A stretch of DNA of 7,114 nt from an uncultured bacterium (GCA_905215675.1 CAJMRA010000123.1:1-7114), one strand, 5' to 3'. Counted from the first letter of the stretch, positions 1 through 6,059 are shown. Numbers and translations: made by a program. Notes: a model not told the origin generated them from the sequence alone.

Positions 1-55
1 GAAACGACAGGCCGTATGGTTTGAAATGCGAAGCATTTCAAACTAAAAATGCTCT
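1..55 (+). repeat. Right end of structured intergenic repeat, copy A (partial)
   Basis: This is the right-hand third of the repeat seen complete at 4268-4415, cut by the window start. The block GACAGGCCGTATGGTTTGAAA (here from position 6) and the end AAAATGCTC (47-54, continuing with T) are shared with that copy. It contains a perfect 11-bp stem (19-29 with 33-43) around a 3-nt GAA loop. The body of the copy lies outside the window. Confidence 0.8.
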
Positions 56-74
56 AGAGCCTGTTAACGCTAAA

Positions 75-123
75 GCGTTCTTCCGGGGGGAAGGAAACCC
101 ATCCTTCCCCCAACGCGCTTTTT
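75..123 (+). terminator. Probable intrinsic terminator (first of two)
   Basis: A perfect 10-bp stem pairs GGGGGAAGGA (86-95) with TCCTTCCCCC (102-111) around a 6-nt loop. A further GCGTT/AACGC pairing (75-79 with 112-116) is possible if 80-85 bulges. A run of five T follows at 119-123. On the plus strand this would end transcription of a gene left of the window. The sequence just upstream, including GTTAAC, is related in inverted form to the module at 7015-7065, so this hairpin may belong to a repeat instead of being a dedicated terminator. Confidence 0.55.
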
Positions 124-185
124 CAGAGGCAACACAGGCCATGCGGCAAGTACTTTTCAAAGGTTATGTGTCGCCTATCGCCGCC

Positions 186-218
186 CGCGCGGGAGGCCCT
201 TCCCCGGCGCGCTTTTTT
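186..218 (+). terminator. Possible second intrinsic terminator
   Basis: A GC-rich imperfect stem (GCGCG at 188-192 pairing with CGCGC at 208-212, plus inner G/C pairs and a 2-nt bulge) is followed directly by six T (213-218). Its right half (198-223) closely matches 103-130 of the first terminator, so the two look like a short duplicated unit. The stem is less clean than that of the first terminator. Confidence 0.4.
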
Positions 219-374
219 CAGGCTGCACATGGGGCTGAATCTTTGTAACGGATAGCCGCAACGCGCGCGGCGTCGTCTTCGGCGATCATGCCGCAGGATC
301 GGGCGGCAGGCGGAACGGAGCTTTTCCGGCCGACGCGTCGCCCGGAGGAGCCCGGTTTCGCAGCTGGTGGTTTC

Positions 375-1715
375 ATGAGGATCGACTCTGGCCTTTTCCG
401 CTTCATGAGAGCCCTTGGCGCTCGTCGCGTCCTGCTGCGCCTTCTCCGGGCGCGCGCGGGATGCGGCAGATGCTGGGGGCGTATCGGCGTTGCGGCGACA
501 TGCCTGCTGGCCTGTCTGTGGCCTGCCTGCGGCGTCCCGGCACGCGGCGACGCGGCGTTCGATCCCGTGGCCCTGCGTGTTGTCATCCCGGAGACGGCGC
601 AGGGAGGGACGCGCGAGGATCGCTACTGGCGGGCCGTGGGGCAGGGCTGGCTGCGCGCTCTGGCTCTCGTTGCTCCCCGTCTGCCGGGTCTGGGCGATCC
701 GGGGGCCGATCCTTTTCCGGCGCATTTCCGTATGGCGCTGGCGGCCGCCGTCGGCAGTTTTTCGTCGGGCGCGCTTCGCGTCTGCGAGCCGCCCCAGGAC
801 TCCGGGCTGTCGCTGGAGAGCGGCGGCGCGCCGTCCATGTGTTTTTTGCGCCCCGGTACGGTAACGGTCGTTGTGCGCGCGCTGCCGGATGCCGGAGAAC
901 GTCTTGCCCGTTTGCTGGACGACGGCGAACGCACGGGAGCCTGGCGGCGCTTTCTGAGCGAAGTGGAAGAGGCCGTGCGGGTCGGCGAGGCGGAATCGAC
1001 GACGCCGGAGGCACGCCGGGCGGCGACATGCGCCCTGCAGGCGTTGCTGGGCGACGTGCGACGCCTGTTGCAGCAGGCCTCCGACGGCTGGCTGGCCGGA
1101 GCGCGGGACATGCCCCTGCTTGAGGAGCTGGCCGGACGCGCGCCGGAAAGCGCGCTCGTGCGCCTGATGCTGGCCGAGGCAAGATTGCGCGCGGGGCTGC
1201 CGCAGCAGTGCATGGAGGCGGCGTCGGCGACCCTGCGTCTTGCGCCGGAGATGGCGCGGGCGCGCTATGTGCGGGCGCTGGCGCACTGGCGTTTGCAGCA
1301 GCTGGCGCTGGCGGAGGAGGATTTTGACGCCGCGTTGCGGGCGACGCCCGAGCCGGTCGGTTCCGTCGCGCATGACGGCAGGCGGCGCGATATTTTACGG
1401 GCCCGGGGAGCCTTGCGCATGCTGCGCGGCAACGAGGACGGCATGTGCGAGGATTTGACGGCCGCCTGCGCGCTGGGGGATTGCGAAGGGCTCGCGGCCG
1501 TGCGCGGCCGGGGCCTCTGTCTGCCTCCCGGAGGTCTGCCGGAAGCGGCGTCTCCGGTAGCGCCGCCGCGTCTGCCCGCGCTGGATGTGGAGGCGCGACG
1601 GGACGTTCCCATCTGGCCGCCCGTCACTGCCGAAACGGCGCGCGCCGCGGCCCGTCTGGTGCCGGTGCGCGTGAGTCCCCTTCCTGATCCCTTTGTCTTT
1701 TCGCCGAGGCCCTGA
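375..1715 (+). CDS. Exported TPR-like protein of unknown function
   Basis: I do not recognise a named family. Counting from ATG 375 the protein has 446 residues. An Arg-rich N-terminus (MRALGARR and LLRLLRARAG) precedes a hydrophobic stretch at about residues 37-56. That stretch contains LLAC (Cys47), a marginal lipobox, so the protein is probably exported or membrane-anchored. Residues about 248-330 form two helix-turn-helix units of tetratricopeptide type, recognisable by LMLAEARLRAGLPQQC, YVRALAHWRLQQ and LAEEDFDAALRATP. A third degenerate unit lies at about 335-383 (DLTAACALGDCEGL). The C-terminal 60 residues are Pro/Ala/Arg-rich and probably disordered. The start is uncertain: ATGs at 288, 375 and 405 are in frame and none has a good ribosome site; 405 would give a more normal signal-peptide n-region. 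No clear promoter is visible in 219-374. The gene overlaps the next one by one base (TGATG). TPR units usually bind proteins, and no partner can be named. Confidence 0.6.
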   Translation: MRIDSGLFRFMRALGARRVLLRLLRARAGCGRCWGRIGVAATCLLACLWPACGVPARGDAAFDPVALRVVIPETAQGGTREDRYWRAVGQGWLRALALVAPRLPGLGDPGADPFPAHFRMALAAAVGSFSSGALRVCEPPQDSGLSLESGGAPSMCFLRPGTVTVVVRALPDAGERLARLLDDGERTGAWRRFLSEVEEAVRVGEAESTTPEARRAATCALQALLGDVRRLLQQASDGWLAGARDMPLLEELAGRAPESALVRLMLAEARLRAGLPQQCMEAASATLRLAPEMARARYVRALAHWRLQQLALAEEDFDAALRATPEPVGSVAHDGRRRDILRARGALRMLRGNEDGMCEDLTAACALGDCEGLAAVRGRGLCLPPGGLPEAASPVAPPRLPALDVEARRDVPIWPPVTAETARAAARLVPVRVSPLPDPFVFSPRP

Positions 1716-2053
1716 TGCGTGAGCCGCTTGTAAAAGCCTACGGGCATGTCTACCCCGCCGATGCGGCGCTGGAAGAGTCCCTGCGCGCGGCGTTGCGGGA
1801 CGCCCTGCCCGACAACGACGACGTGCCCCTGCTGGAGCGCGACGGCGATATGCTGCGCATCTCCTTTGAGGGCAGCTATTTTCCCGAGGACGACGTGGTT
1901 GCCGCGCTGCGTGCGGCTCCCGGGACTCTTCAGGGCAAGCTGGACGTGCTTGATCTTGAAAACTGGCGATTGACGCGTCACGCCTTTCATGACGGCAGGC
2001 TGCGGACCGGCGCGGCCCCGCTCAACAACGTGCTGGATTATTCGGGACATTAA
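1715..2053 (+). CDS. Small hypothetical protein coupled to the TPR gene
   Basis: This 112-residue protein has no family that I recognise. It is acidic, has no signal peptide or membrane segment, and should be cytoplasmic. The first 85 residues look like a compact alpha/beta domain (LEESLRAALRDALP, then LLERDGDMLRISFEG and YFPEDDVVAALRAA). The end (FHDGRLRTGAAPLNNVLDYSGH) resembles a short tail. Its ATG shares one base with the TGA of the upstream TPR gene (1713-1717), which indicates translational re-initiation and a shared transcript. This coupling and the non-repetitive sequence are the main reasons to believe it is real. The stop codon TAA (2051-2053) sits exactly at the boundary of an intergenic repeat, so the repeat may have arrived right at, or slightly altered, the original end of the gene. 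Confidence 0.6.
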   Translation: MREPLVKAYGHVYPADAALEESLRAALRDALPDNDDVPLLERDGDMLRISFEGSYFPEDDVVAALRAAPGTLQGKLDVLDLENWRLTRHAFHDGRLRTGAAPLNNVLDYSGH

Positions 2054-2198
2054 AGCATTGTCAGTTTGAACTGCTTTGCATTGCAAACCATGCGGCCTGT
2101 CGTTTCGCGGAAAAAACGCGGTTTTTCCGCTCACTCTGGGCCGGGCGGCGCTGTGCCGCCGCCTTTCGCGTTTCACCTTTTCAAAGGTGAAACGCTCT
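2052..2198 (-). repeat. Structured intergenic repeat, copy B (complete, inverted)
   Basis: The reverse complement lines up over its whole length with the copy at 4268-4415. Three hairpins are visible. The first is 12 bp, GCGTTTCACCTT type, at 2168-2179 with 2184-2195. The second is a GC block around 2144-2161. The third is GCGGAAAAA/TTTTTCCGC at 2107-2115 with 2122-2130. A fourth, next to the left boundary, has two mismatches in this copy. The left edge overlaps the TAA of the preceding gene. The short open frame inside it is a by-product of the repeat, not a gene. Confidence 0.85.
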
Positions 2199-2212
2199 GA
2201 AGCATTTTCAGT
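2199..2212 (-). repeat. Remnant end of a second repeat next to copy B
   Basis: Read on the minus strand this is ACTGAAAATGCTTC. Its first 12 bases are identical to the right terminus of the copy at 4268-4415 (ACTGAAAATGCT). It lies head-to-tail with the left end of copy B, as if a neighbouring copy had been deleted to its last bases, or as if the true unit is longer than the part shared by all copies. Confidence 0.5.
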
Positions 2213-2264
2213 AAACAGGACGGCGGAGCCGGAACAGGCTGCCGCGTCGACGCGCATGCCGAAA

Positions 2265-2270
2265 AAGGAG
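2265..2270 (+). promoter_or_regulatory. Ribosome binding site of argB
   Basis: AAGGAG lies 8 nt before ATG 2279 and fixes the start of argB. It is the strongest Shine-Dalgarno sequence in the window. Confidence 0.85.
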
Positions 2271-2278
2271 ATGGGGGC

Positions 2279-3061
2279 ATGAAACAGGAAACGGTCGTCG
2301 TGAAGTTCGGCGGGCACGCCATGGACAAGGAAGATTTGTGCGCGGCATTTGCCGGCGATGTGGCCCGGCTGCAACGGGACGGCGTCCGGCTGGTCGTGGT
2401 GCACGGCGGCGGTCCGCAAATCGGCGCGCTGCTGGGGCGGCTGCACATCGAGAGCCGTTTTGAAAAGGGGCTGCGCGTCACGGATGCGGAAACCATGCAG
2501 GCCGTGGAAATGGTGCTGTGCGGTCAGGTCAACAAGGACGTGGTGGCGCGCCTTGCGGCGGCCGGTTGTCGCGCCGCGGGCGTCAGCGGCCGGGACGGCG
2601 CGTTGCTGCGCGCCCGGATCAAGGACGCCGCGCTGGGGCTGGTGGGCGACGTGACGGAGGTGGACGCCTCCCTGCTGTCCTGCCTGCTGGGGGGCGGTTT
2701 TGTGCCCGTGGTCGCTCCAGTGGCCTCGGGGCCGCAGGGACAGGCGCTCAACGTCAATGCCGATACGGCCGCTGGAGCCGTGGCCGGGGCTCTGGGCGCC
2801 GATTGCTTTGTGCTGATCTCGGACGTGCCGGGCGTGCTGGACGCGGACAAGCGGCTGTTGCCGCGTCTCGATCGGGCGGAGATGCAGCGTCTGATTGACG
2901 GCGACGTCATCAACGGCGGCATGATTCCCAAGGTGCAGTCCTGCCTGCACGCGCTGGACCGGGGATGCGGACGCGCCCTGATTCTTGACGGACGGCAGCC
3001 GTCCAGCCTGCTGCGCTGCCTGCGCGAGGGCGAGGCTCTGGGAACCGTTATCGAAAATTGA
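2279..3061 (+). CDS. argB: Acetylglutamate kinase
   Basis: This enzyme phosphorylates N-acetylglutamate with ATP, the second step of arginine synthesis, in the cytoplasm. The 260 residues carry the amino-acid kinase fold signatures in order. These are KFGGHAM at 9-15 (nucleotide lysine and glycines), HGGGPQI at 42-48, FEKGLRVTD at 61-69 with the substrate arginine at 66, LNVNADTAAGA from 157 with Asp162, ISDVPGVLD near 180-188, and NGGMIPKVQSC with the catalytic-type lysine near 218. The known active-site positions of the E. coli enzyme appear present. Length matches the short E. coli form (about 258) and lacks the extra N-terminal helix of the longer hexameric enzymes that arginine inhibits. 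From family knowledge I infer that feedback control by arginine may be absent or different. It stands alone here with no other arg gene. Copy B of the repeat and a 66-nt gap precede it, and the SRP RNA gene follows. Confidence 0.94.
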   Translation: MKQETVVVKFGGHAMDKEDLCAAFAGDVARLQRDGVRLVVVHGGGPQIGALLGRLHIESRFEKGLRVTDAETMQAVEMVLCGQVNKDVVARLAAAGCRAAGVSGRDGALLRARIKDAALGLVGDVTEVDASLLSCLLGGGFVPVVAPVASGPQGQALNVNADTAAGAVAGALGADCFVLISDVPGVLDADKRLLPRLDRAEMQRLIDGDVINGGMIPKVQSCLHALDRGCGRALILDGRQPSSLLRCLREGEALGTVIEN

Positions 3062-3084
3062 GAGGAAGCGCGGGGATTCCGGGC

Positions 3085-3114
3085 TTGACAAGCGCCGTCC
3101 GGCTCTGCTAGAGC
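3085..3114 (+). promoter_or_regulatory. Promoter of the SRP RNA gene
   Basis: A perfect -35 hexamer TTGACA (3085-3090) is followed after 18 bp by TAGAGC (3109-3114). TG-C directly before that hexamer makes it an extended -10 of the sigma-70 type. Transcription should begin near 3121, exactly where the SRP RNA stem starts. The promoter begins 23 bp after the argB stop. Confidence 0.75.
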
Positions 3115-3120
3115 AAGGCC

Positions 3121-3202
3121 AAGCCGGGCGGCGGCCGCACTGCCAACCCCGTCAGGTTCGAAAGAAAGCAGCGGTAACAGATGTTGCCGGGTGCCCGGCC
3201 CA
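3121..3202 (+). ncRNA. ffs: Signal recognition particle RNA (4.5S type)
   Basis: The diagnostic SRP domain IV is present: GTCAGG (3151-3156), a GAAA tetraloop at 3160-3163 closed by TC/GA pairs, then AAGCAGC (3166-3172). This matches the E. coli pattern GUCAGGUCCGGAAGGAAGCAGC. The CC/GG closing pairs are replaced by UC/GA, which keeps the pairing. The outer arms pair as GCCGGGC (3123-3129) with GCCCGGC (3193-3199). The RNA is a short hairpin of about 80 nt without an Alu domain, the usual proteobacterial form. It binds Ffh and guides ribosomes making membrane proteins to FtsY at the inner membrane. A promoter and terminator flank it closely, so it is an independent transcription unit. Exact ends are estimated from those sites. 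Confidence 0.92.
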
Positions 3203-3244
3203 CGGAAACCGCGAACAGCAATGTTCGCGGTTTCCGCGTTTTCT
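3203..3244 (+). terminator. Intrinsic terminator of the SRP RNA gene
   Basis: A perfect 14-bp stem (3203-3216 with 3223-3236) around a 6-nt loop AGCAAT is followed by CG and TTTTCT (3239-3244). It begins right after the SRP RNA outer stem. The convergent FRG gene ends 73 bp further on, so the hairpin may also block read-through from the right, though there is no T-run on that strand. Confidence 0.88.
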
Positions 3245-3316
3245 GTCCCGCCGCGCGCCGCGGTCCGTTCCCGGACGGCCGCCGGGGGCCGCGTTCGCCG
3301 GATGTTGCGCGGGCCA

Positions 3317-4132
3317 TTACCAGAACGTATGATAGTCTTCGATTTGCATGGCGGTATTGGCAAGCAGGCAGGCGCCTTCGCGGGCCGGCCACAGCGTCAG
3401 CGGATTGATGTTCATGCGGGTAAGGTGACGCAGGCAGTCCTGCGCCGAACCCCGGGTAAAGGGAATCCTGATACGGACGAGATTTTCGTCGTCTTCGCAG
3501 CCGTTGGCCGCGAGCCAGTCTTCCAGCGCCGTTCCATAGGGCGTTTTGGTGAAAAAGGCGCTCTGGCTGGTGAGACGGCAGGTGATGGCCTGATAGGGAT
3601 AGAAGGCGTCCACACAGGTGCGCGTGCACTGCTGGGCGTAGCGTTCGGGATCATGCTCCAGAATATGCGAGCGCAGGCGGACGTTGATGTGATCCAGCGG
3701 CGGCAGCCCCCAGATGCAGACGAAGCTGCCCCGGCCGTCGTCGAATTTCCAGAAGTGGCGCACGGCGAAATAGAGGGCCACATAGGGCGAGGCCGTCCAG
3801 CTGAGCAGCGGCGTGTTCAGGCCGTGCTGCTGCCCCAGCGCCCACCAGTCGTTGTCCTGACGGCGGCGGCTCAGGGCCAGCTCCAGCGACTCGTCCAGCT
3901 GGCCGCGCATCAGATAGCGAAAGCGCTCCAGATGTTCGTACGCCTTGGCCTCCCGTTCATTATAGGGCGCGTCGGCGGGAAAACTGCGATCAAAGGCGGA
4001 AAGCAGCGGCCAATCTTCCCGGCGCTGTCCTCGCCAGACATAGGGATTGCGACCTTGCAGCGTCTCGGAAAAGGCTTCCCAGCCGCCCAGCGTCAGCGTT
4101 CTGATACCGTGTGTGAAATCTTCGGAGTTCAT
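3317..4132 (-). CDS. FRG-domain protein of unknown function
   Basis: The 271-residue protein carries an FRG domain, named for a conserved (F/Y)RG motif and biochemically uncharacterised as a family. Visible marks are YVWRGQRREDWPLLSAFDR at 31-49, where Arg34-Gly35 is the family motif, and the second signature ALGQQHGLNTPLLSWTASPY from 98, continuing VALYFAV to 124. The usual TRLLDWT is TPLLSWT here. There is no signal peptide or membrane segment, so it should be cytoplasmic. The C-terminal 140 residues match nothing I recognise. I chose ATG 4132 because GAGG lies 5 nt upstream and the predicted promoter lies between it and the only other upstream ATG (4243). The gene is alone on its strand, converges on ffs and has an AT-rich leader, unlike its neighbours. 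FRG proteins are often found near phage-defence and mobile genes. An anti-phage or toxin-like role is possible but unproven here. Confidence 0.85.
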   Translation of the reverse strand: MNSEDFTHGIRTLTLGGWEAFSETLQGRNPYVWRGQRREDWPLLSAFDRSFPADAPYNEREAKAYEHLERFRYLMRGQLDESLELALSRRRQDNDWWALGQQHGLNTPLLSWTASPYVALYFAVRHFWKFDDGRGSFVCIWGLPPLDHINVRLRSHILEHDPERYAQQCTRTCVDAFYPYQAITCRLTSQSAFFTKTPYGTALEDWLAANGCEDDENLVRIRIPFTRGSAQDCLRHLTRMNINPLTLWPAREGACLLANTAMQIEDYHTFW

Positions 4133-4183
4133 GCCGACCTCGTTATAGAAGAAGAAATGACCGGATGACAAATATTCTGATTG

Positions 4184-4212
4184 CCTATATCTTATAAATG
4201 TATCTTTGTAAA
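4184..4212 (-). promoter_or_regulatory. Predicted promoter of the FRG gene
   Basis: On the minus strand TTTACA (4212-4207) is followed after exactly 17 bp by TATAGG (4189-4184). The -35 matches the sigma-70 consensus at five of six positions and the -10 at four. Transcription would begin near 4177, leaving a leader of about 45 nt before ATG 4132. The surrounding 4133-4262 is strikingly AT-rich compared with the rest of the window, so chance matches are more likely here. Confidence 0.5.
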
Positions 4213-4267
4213 AAGAAAAGCGATAGCGCGAATCGTAAACCAATATTTCTTTTTATCCTGCGTGCCT

Positions 4268-4415
4268 GGAGCATTTTATCTTTGAAAACGGTAAACCGGG
4301 GAGCGGCGGCGCAGCGCCGCCCGACCCGAAAAGCGAGCGGAAAAGCCGCGCTTTTTCCGTGCAGCGACAGGCCGTATGGTTTGAAACGCAACGCGTTTCG
4401 AACTGAAAATGCTCC
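4268..4415 (+). repeat. Structured intergenic repeat, copy C (complete)
   Basis: This 148-bp unit is bounded by a perfect 10-bp inverted repeat, GGAGCATTTT (4268-4277) and AAAATGCTCC (4406-4415). Inside are a GC hairpin (4305-4312 with 4314-4321), CGGAAAA/TTTTCCG (4338-4344 with 4353-4359), and an 11-bp stem (4379-4389 with 4393-4403) with one G-T wobble. The first hairpin is decayed in this copy. There is no transposase and no credible gene. Terminal inverted repeats suggest a MITE-like element; the conserved hairpins also suit a REP/BIME-type element active as RNA. It lies between the divergent FRG and MATE genes. Confidence 0.88.
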
Positions 4416-4608
4416 GAAGACTTTTTTCGGCGGCATGCGCCCGCCGCCTGTCCCCTTTCGGGGCGGTTCCGTCCTTGCGCGCCTCCCGTCCGTCCCGGGC
4501 GGGCATGACGCGACATCCGGCGGTCCGCCATGTTCGCGGAAGGTATCCCCCCTTCCCTTCCCGTGAAGCCCGACCCTGAGACGTCCGCGACGCAACCAAG
4601 GAAAACTC
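4416..4608. other. Intergenic leader before the MATE gene
   Basis: I see no gene in this stretch. It contains small GC hairpins (for example CCCC-TTT-CGGGG near 4451) and ends with the MATE ribosome site AAGGA at 4598-4602. No clear sigma-70 promoter or known riboswitch could be recognised. Confidence 0.5.
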
Positions 4609-6003
4609 ATGGAAAAAACGTCGATTTCCTCGTCAACTTCCGCCGGAGGGGCCGCCGCCCTCGGGACGGCTCCCGTTCCCGGTCTGCTGCTGCGCTATTC
4701 CCTGCCTGCCATTGCGGGCATGATTGCCGTGTCCCTGTACAATATCGTGGACAGCATCTTCATCGGCAGGTGGGTCGGCCCCGACGCGCTGACGGCGCTC
4801 GGCGTGGCCTTCCCCCTGATGAATGTGGCCTTTGCCTTCGGTATGCTGCTGGGCGTCGGCGGGGCCGCCGTCTGTTCCATACGCATGGGCGCAAGGGATC
4901 TGGACGGGGCGCGCCGGGTACTCGGCAATGTGACCATTCTGAATGTCTGCATCGGCGTGGCGTTCTGCTGCGTGGGCATGGTTGTTCTCGATCCCGTGCT
5001 GCTGCTGTTCGGCGCCAGCGAGCGGACCATCGGCCCCGCCCGCGACTTTATGCGCGTTTTTCTGATGTCGCTGCCCATCGGGCACAGCCTGTTCAATCTG
5101 ACGCACATCATGCGGGCCAGCGGCTATCCTTACAAGGCCATGGCCTCCCTGGTGCTGACGGTGGTCTGCAACGCCGTCTTCGCGCCGATTTTCATCAGGG
5201 TGCTGGGCTGGGGAATTTTCGGCGCGGCGCTGGCGACGCTCTGCGCGCAGGCCGTGGGCCTGATCTGGGTGCTGCGGCATTTCTGCTCGGCGTCCTCGTC
5301 CCTGCATTTCACGCGGGGCTTCTGGGGCCTGCGCTGGAAGGCCGTCCGCTCCGTCATGGCCATCGGTCTTGCGCCCTGCCTCATGAGCCTGTGCGCCTGC
5401 GCCGTGGTGGGCGTCATCAATATAGCGCTGCAACAGCACGGCGGCGACGCGGCCATAGGCGCGTTCGGGGTCATCAACCGCGTGCTGTTTCTCTTCGTGA
5501 TGATTGTCATGGGGCTGGCGCAGGGCATGCAGCCCGTGCTGGGCTACAATTTCGGCGCGCGGCGGCCCACGCGCGTCAGGGCGGCGCTGCGGCTCGGCGT
5601 GCTGGCGGGAACGGTGGTGACGAGCGCGGGCTGTCTGGCCGCGGAGCTGTTTCCCGGCCTTATTGTGGCCATGTTTTCCGATGACGCGCCGCTGGCCGGG
5701 CATGCCGTGCGCGGTCTGCGTCTGTGCGCCCTGGCCATGCCCATTGTGGGGGCGCAGATCATCATCAGCAACTTTTTTCAGTCCATCGGACGGGCGGGCC
5801 TGTCGGCCTTTCTGGCGCTGTCGCGCCAGTGCGTCTATCTCATTCCCTGCGTGCTGATCGCGCCGCATTTCTGGGGGCTGGACGGCGTCTGGCTGTCCCT
5901 GCCCATTTCCGACATTCTGGCCTTTGCGACATGCGTTCTGGTGTTTTACTGGGCGCGGCGGGCCCTGTGGGGCGTGCGCCTGATTCCGGTGGGGCGACGC
6001 TGA
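4609..6003 (+). CDS. MATE family efflux transporter
   Basis: This inner-membrane antiporter should export drugs or organic cations in exchange for Na+ or H+. The 464 residues suit the family (about 450). There are twelve hydrophobic segments in two related halves, about 25-230 and 245-450. Each half opens with the expected pattern: LYNIVDSIFIGRWVG at 44-57 in the first, and a segment from about 245 through QGMQPVLGYNFGARRP at 305-319 in the second. The LYNIVDSIFIG motif and the GYNFGA signature are typical of the MepA/DinF-like bacterial branch. The first 24 residues are a Ser/Ala/Gly-rich cytoplasmic tail. ATG 4609 is supported by AAGGA six bases before it. The actual substrate cannot be read from sequence. 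The M23 peptidase gene follows on the same strand after 56 bp, but a promoter in the gap suggests separate expression. Confidence 0.95.
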   Translation: MEKTSISSSTSAGGAAALGTAPVPGLLLRYSLPAIAGMIAVSLYNIVDSIFIGRWVGPDALTALGVAFPLMNVAFAFGMLLGVGGAAVCSIRMGARDLDGARRVLGNVTILNVCIGVAFCCVGMVVLDPVLLLFGASERTIGPARDFMRVFLMSLPIGHSLFNLTHIMRASGYPYKAMASLVLTVVCNAVFAPIFIRVLGWGIFGAALATLCAQAVGLIWVLRHFCSASSSLHFTRGFWGLRWKAVRSVMAIGLAPCLMSLCACAVVGVINIALQQHGGDAAIGAFGVINRVLFLFVMIVMGLAQGMQPVLGYNFGARRPTRVRAALRLGVLAGTVVTSAGCLAAELFPGLIVAMFSDDAPLAGHAVRGLRLCALAMPIVGAQIIISNFFQSIGRAGLSAFLALSRQCVYLIPCVLIAPHFWGLDGVWLSLPISDILAFATCVLVFYWARRALWGVRLIPVGRR

Positions 6004-6021
6004 CCGGCGGCGGACGCTCTG

Positions 6022-6050
6022 TTGCGGTCCGGGGCGCATTATTTTATATC
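6022..6050 (+). promoter_or_regulatory. Possible promoter of the M23 peptidase gene
   Basis: TTGCGG (6022-6027) and TATATC (6045-6050) are 17 bp apart. They lie in the short MATE-M23 gap, where an AT patch (6039-6052) stands out. The start of transcription would be near 6057, only about three bases before the first ATG (6060). The -35 is weak. Confidence 0.4.
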
Positions 6051-6059
6051 TAGCGCGAT

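Noticed and set aside
21..248. 75-residue plus-strand frame at the left edge
   Set aside because: It runs through repeat copy A and two terminator-like hairpins, and has no ribosome site.
123..1373. Long minus-strand open frame over the TPR gene
   Set aside because: It is rich in Arg, Gln and His with no domain, and is the typical antisense shadow of a GC-rich gene. The plus-strand frame has signal-like and TPR features.
2076..2282. 68-residue plus-strand frame
   Set aside because: It lies mostly inside repeat copy B. A similar peptide is read from copy C (around 4185-4610 minus) only because the DNA repeat is conserved.
1265..3091. 608-residue minus-strand open frame across three genes
   Set aside because: It runs antisense through argB, whose coding identity is certain, and through repeat copy B. 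Its composition is shadow-like.
4133..4243. Longer start for the FRG protein at ATG 4243
   Set aside because: The extra 37 residues are encoded by the AT-rich leader that holds the predicted promoter, and ATG 4132 has GAGG at good spacing.
4416..4608. Riboswitch before the MATE transporter, such as a guanidine-sensing type
   Set aside because: I looked for paired hairpins with ACGR loops and other known signatures and found none that fit.
4633..6039. Minus-strand open frame over the MATE gene
   Set aside because: It is very His/Gln/Arg-rich, as expected for the antisense of a GC-rich membrane protein gene, and has no domain.
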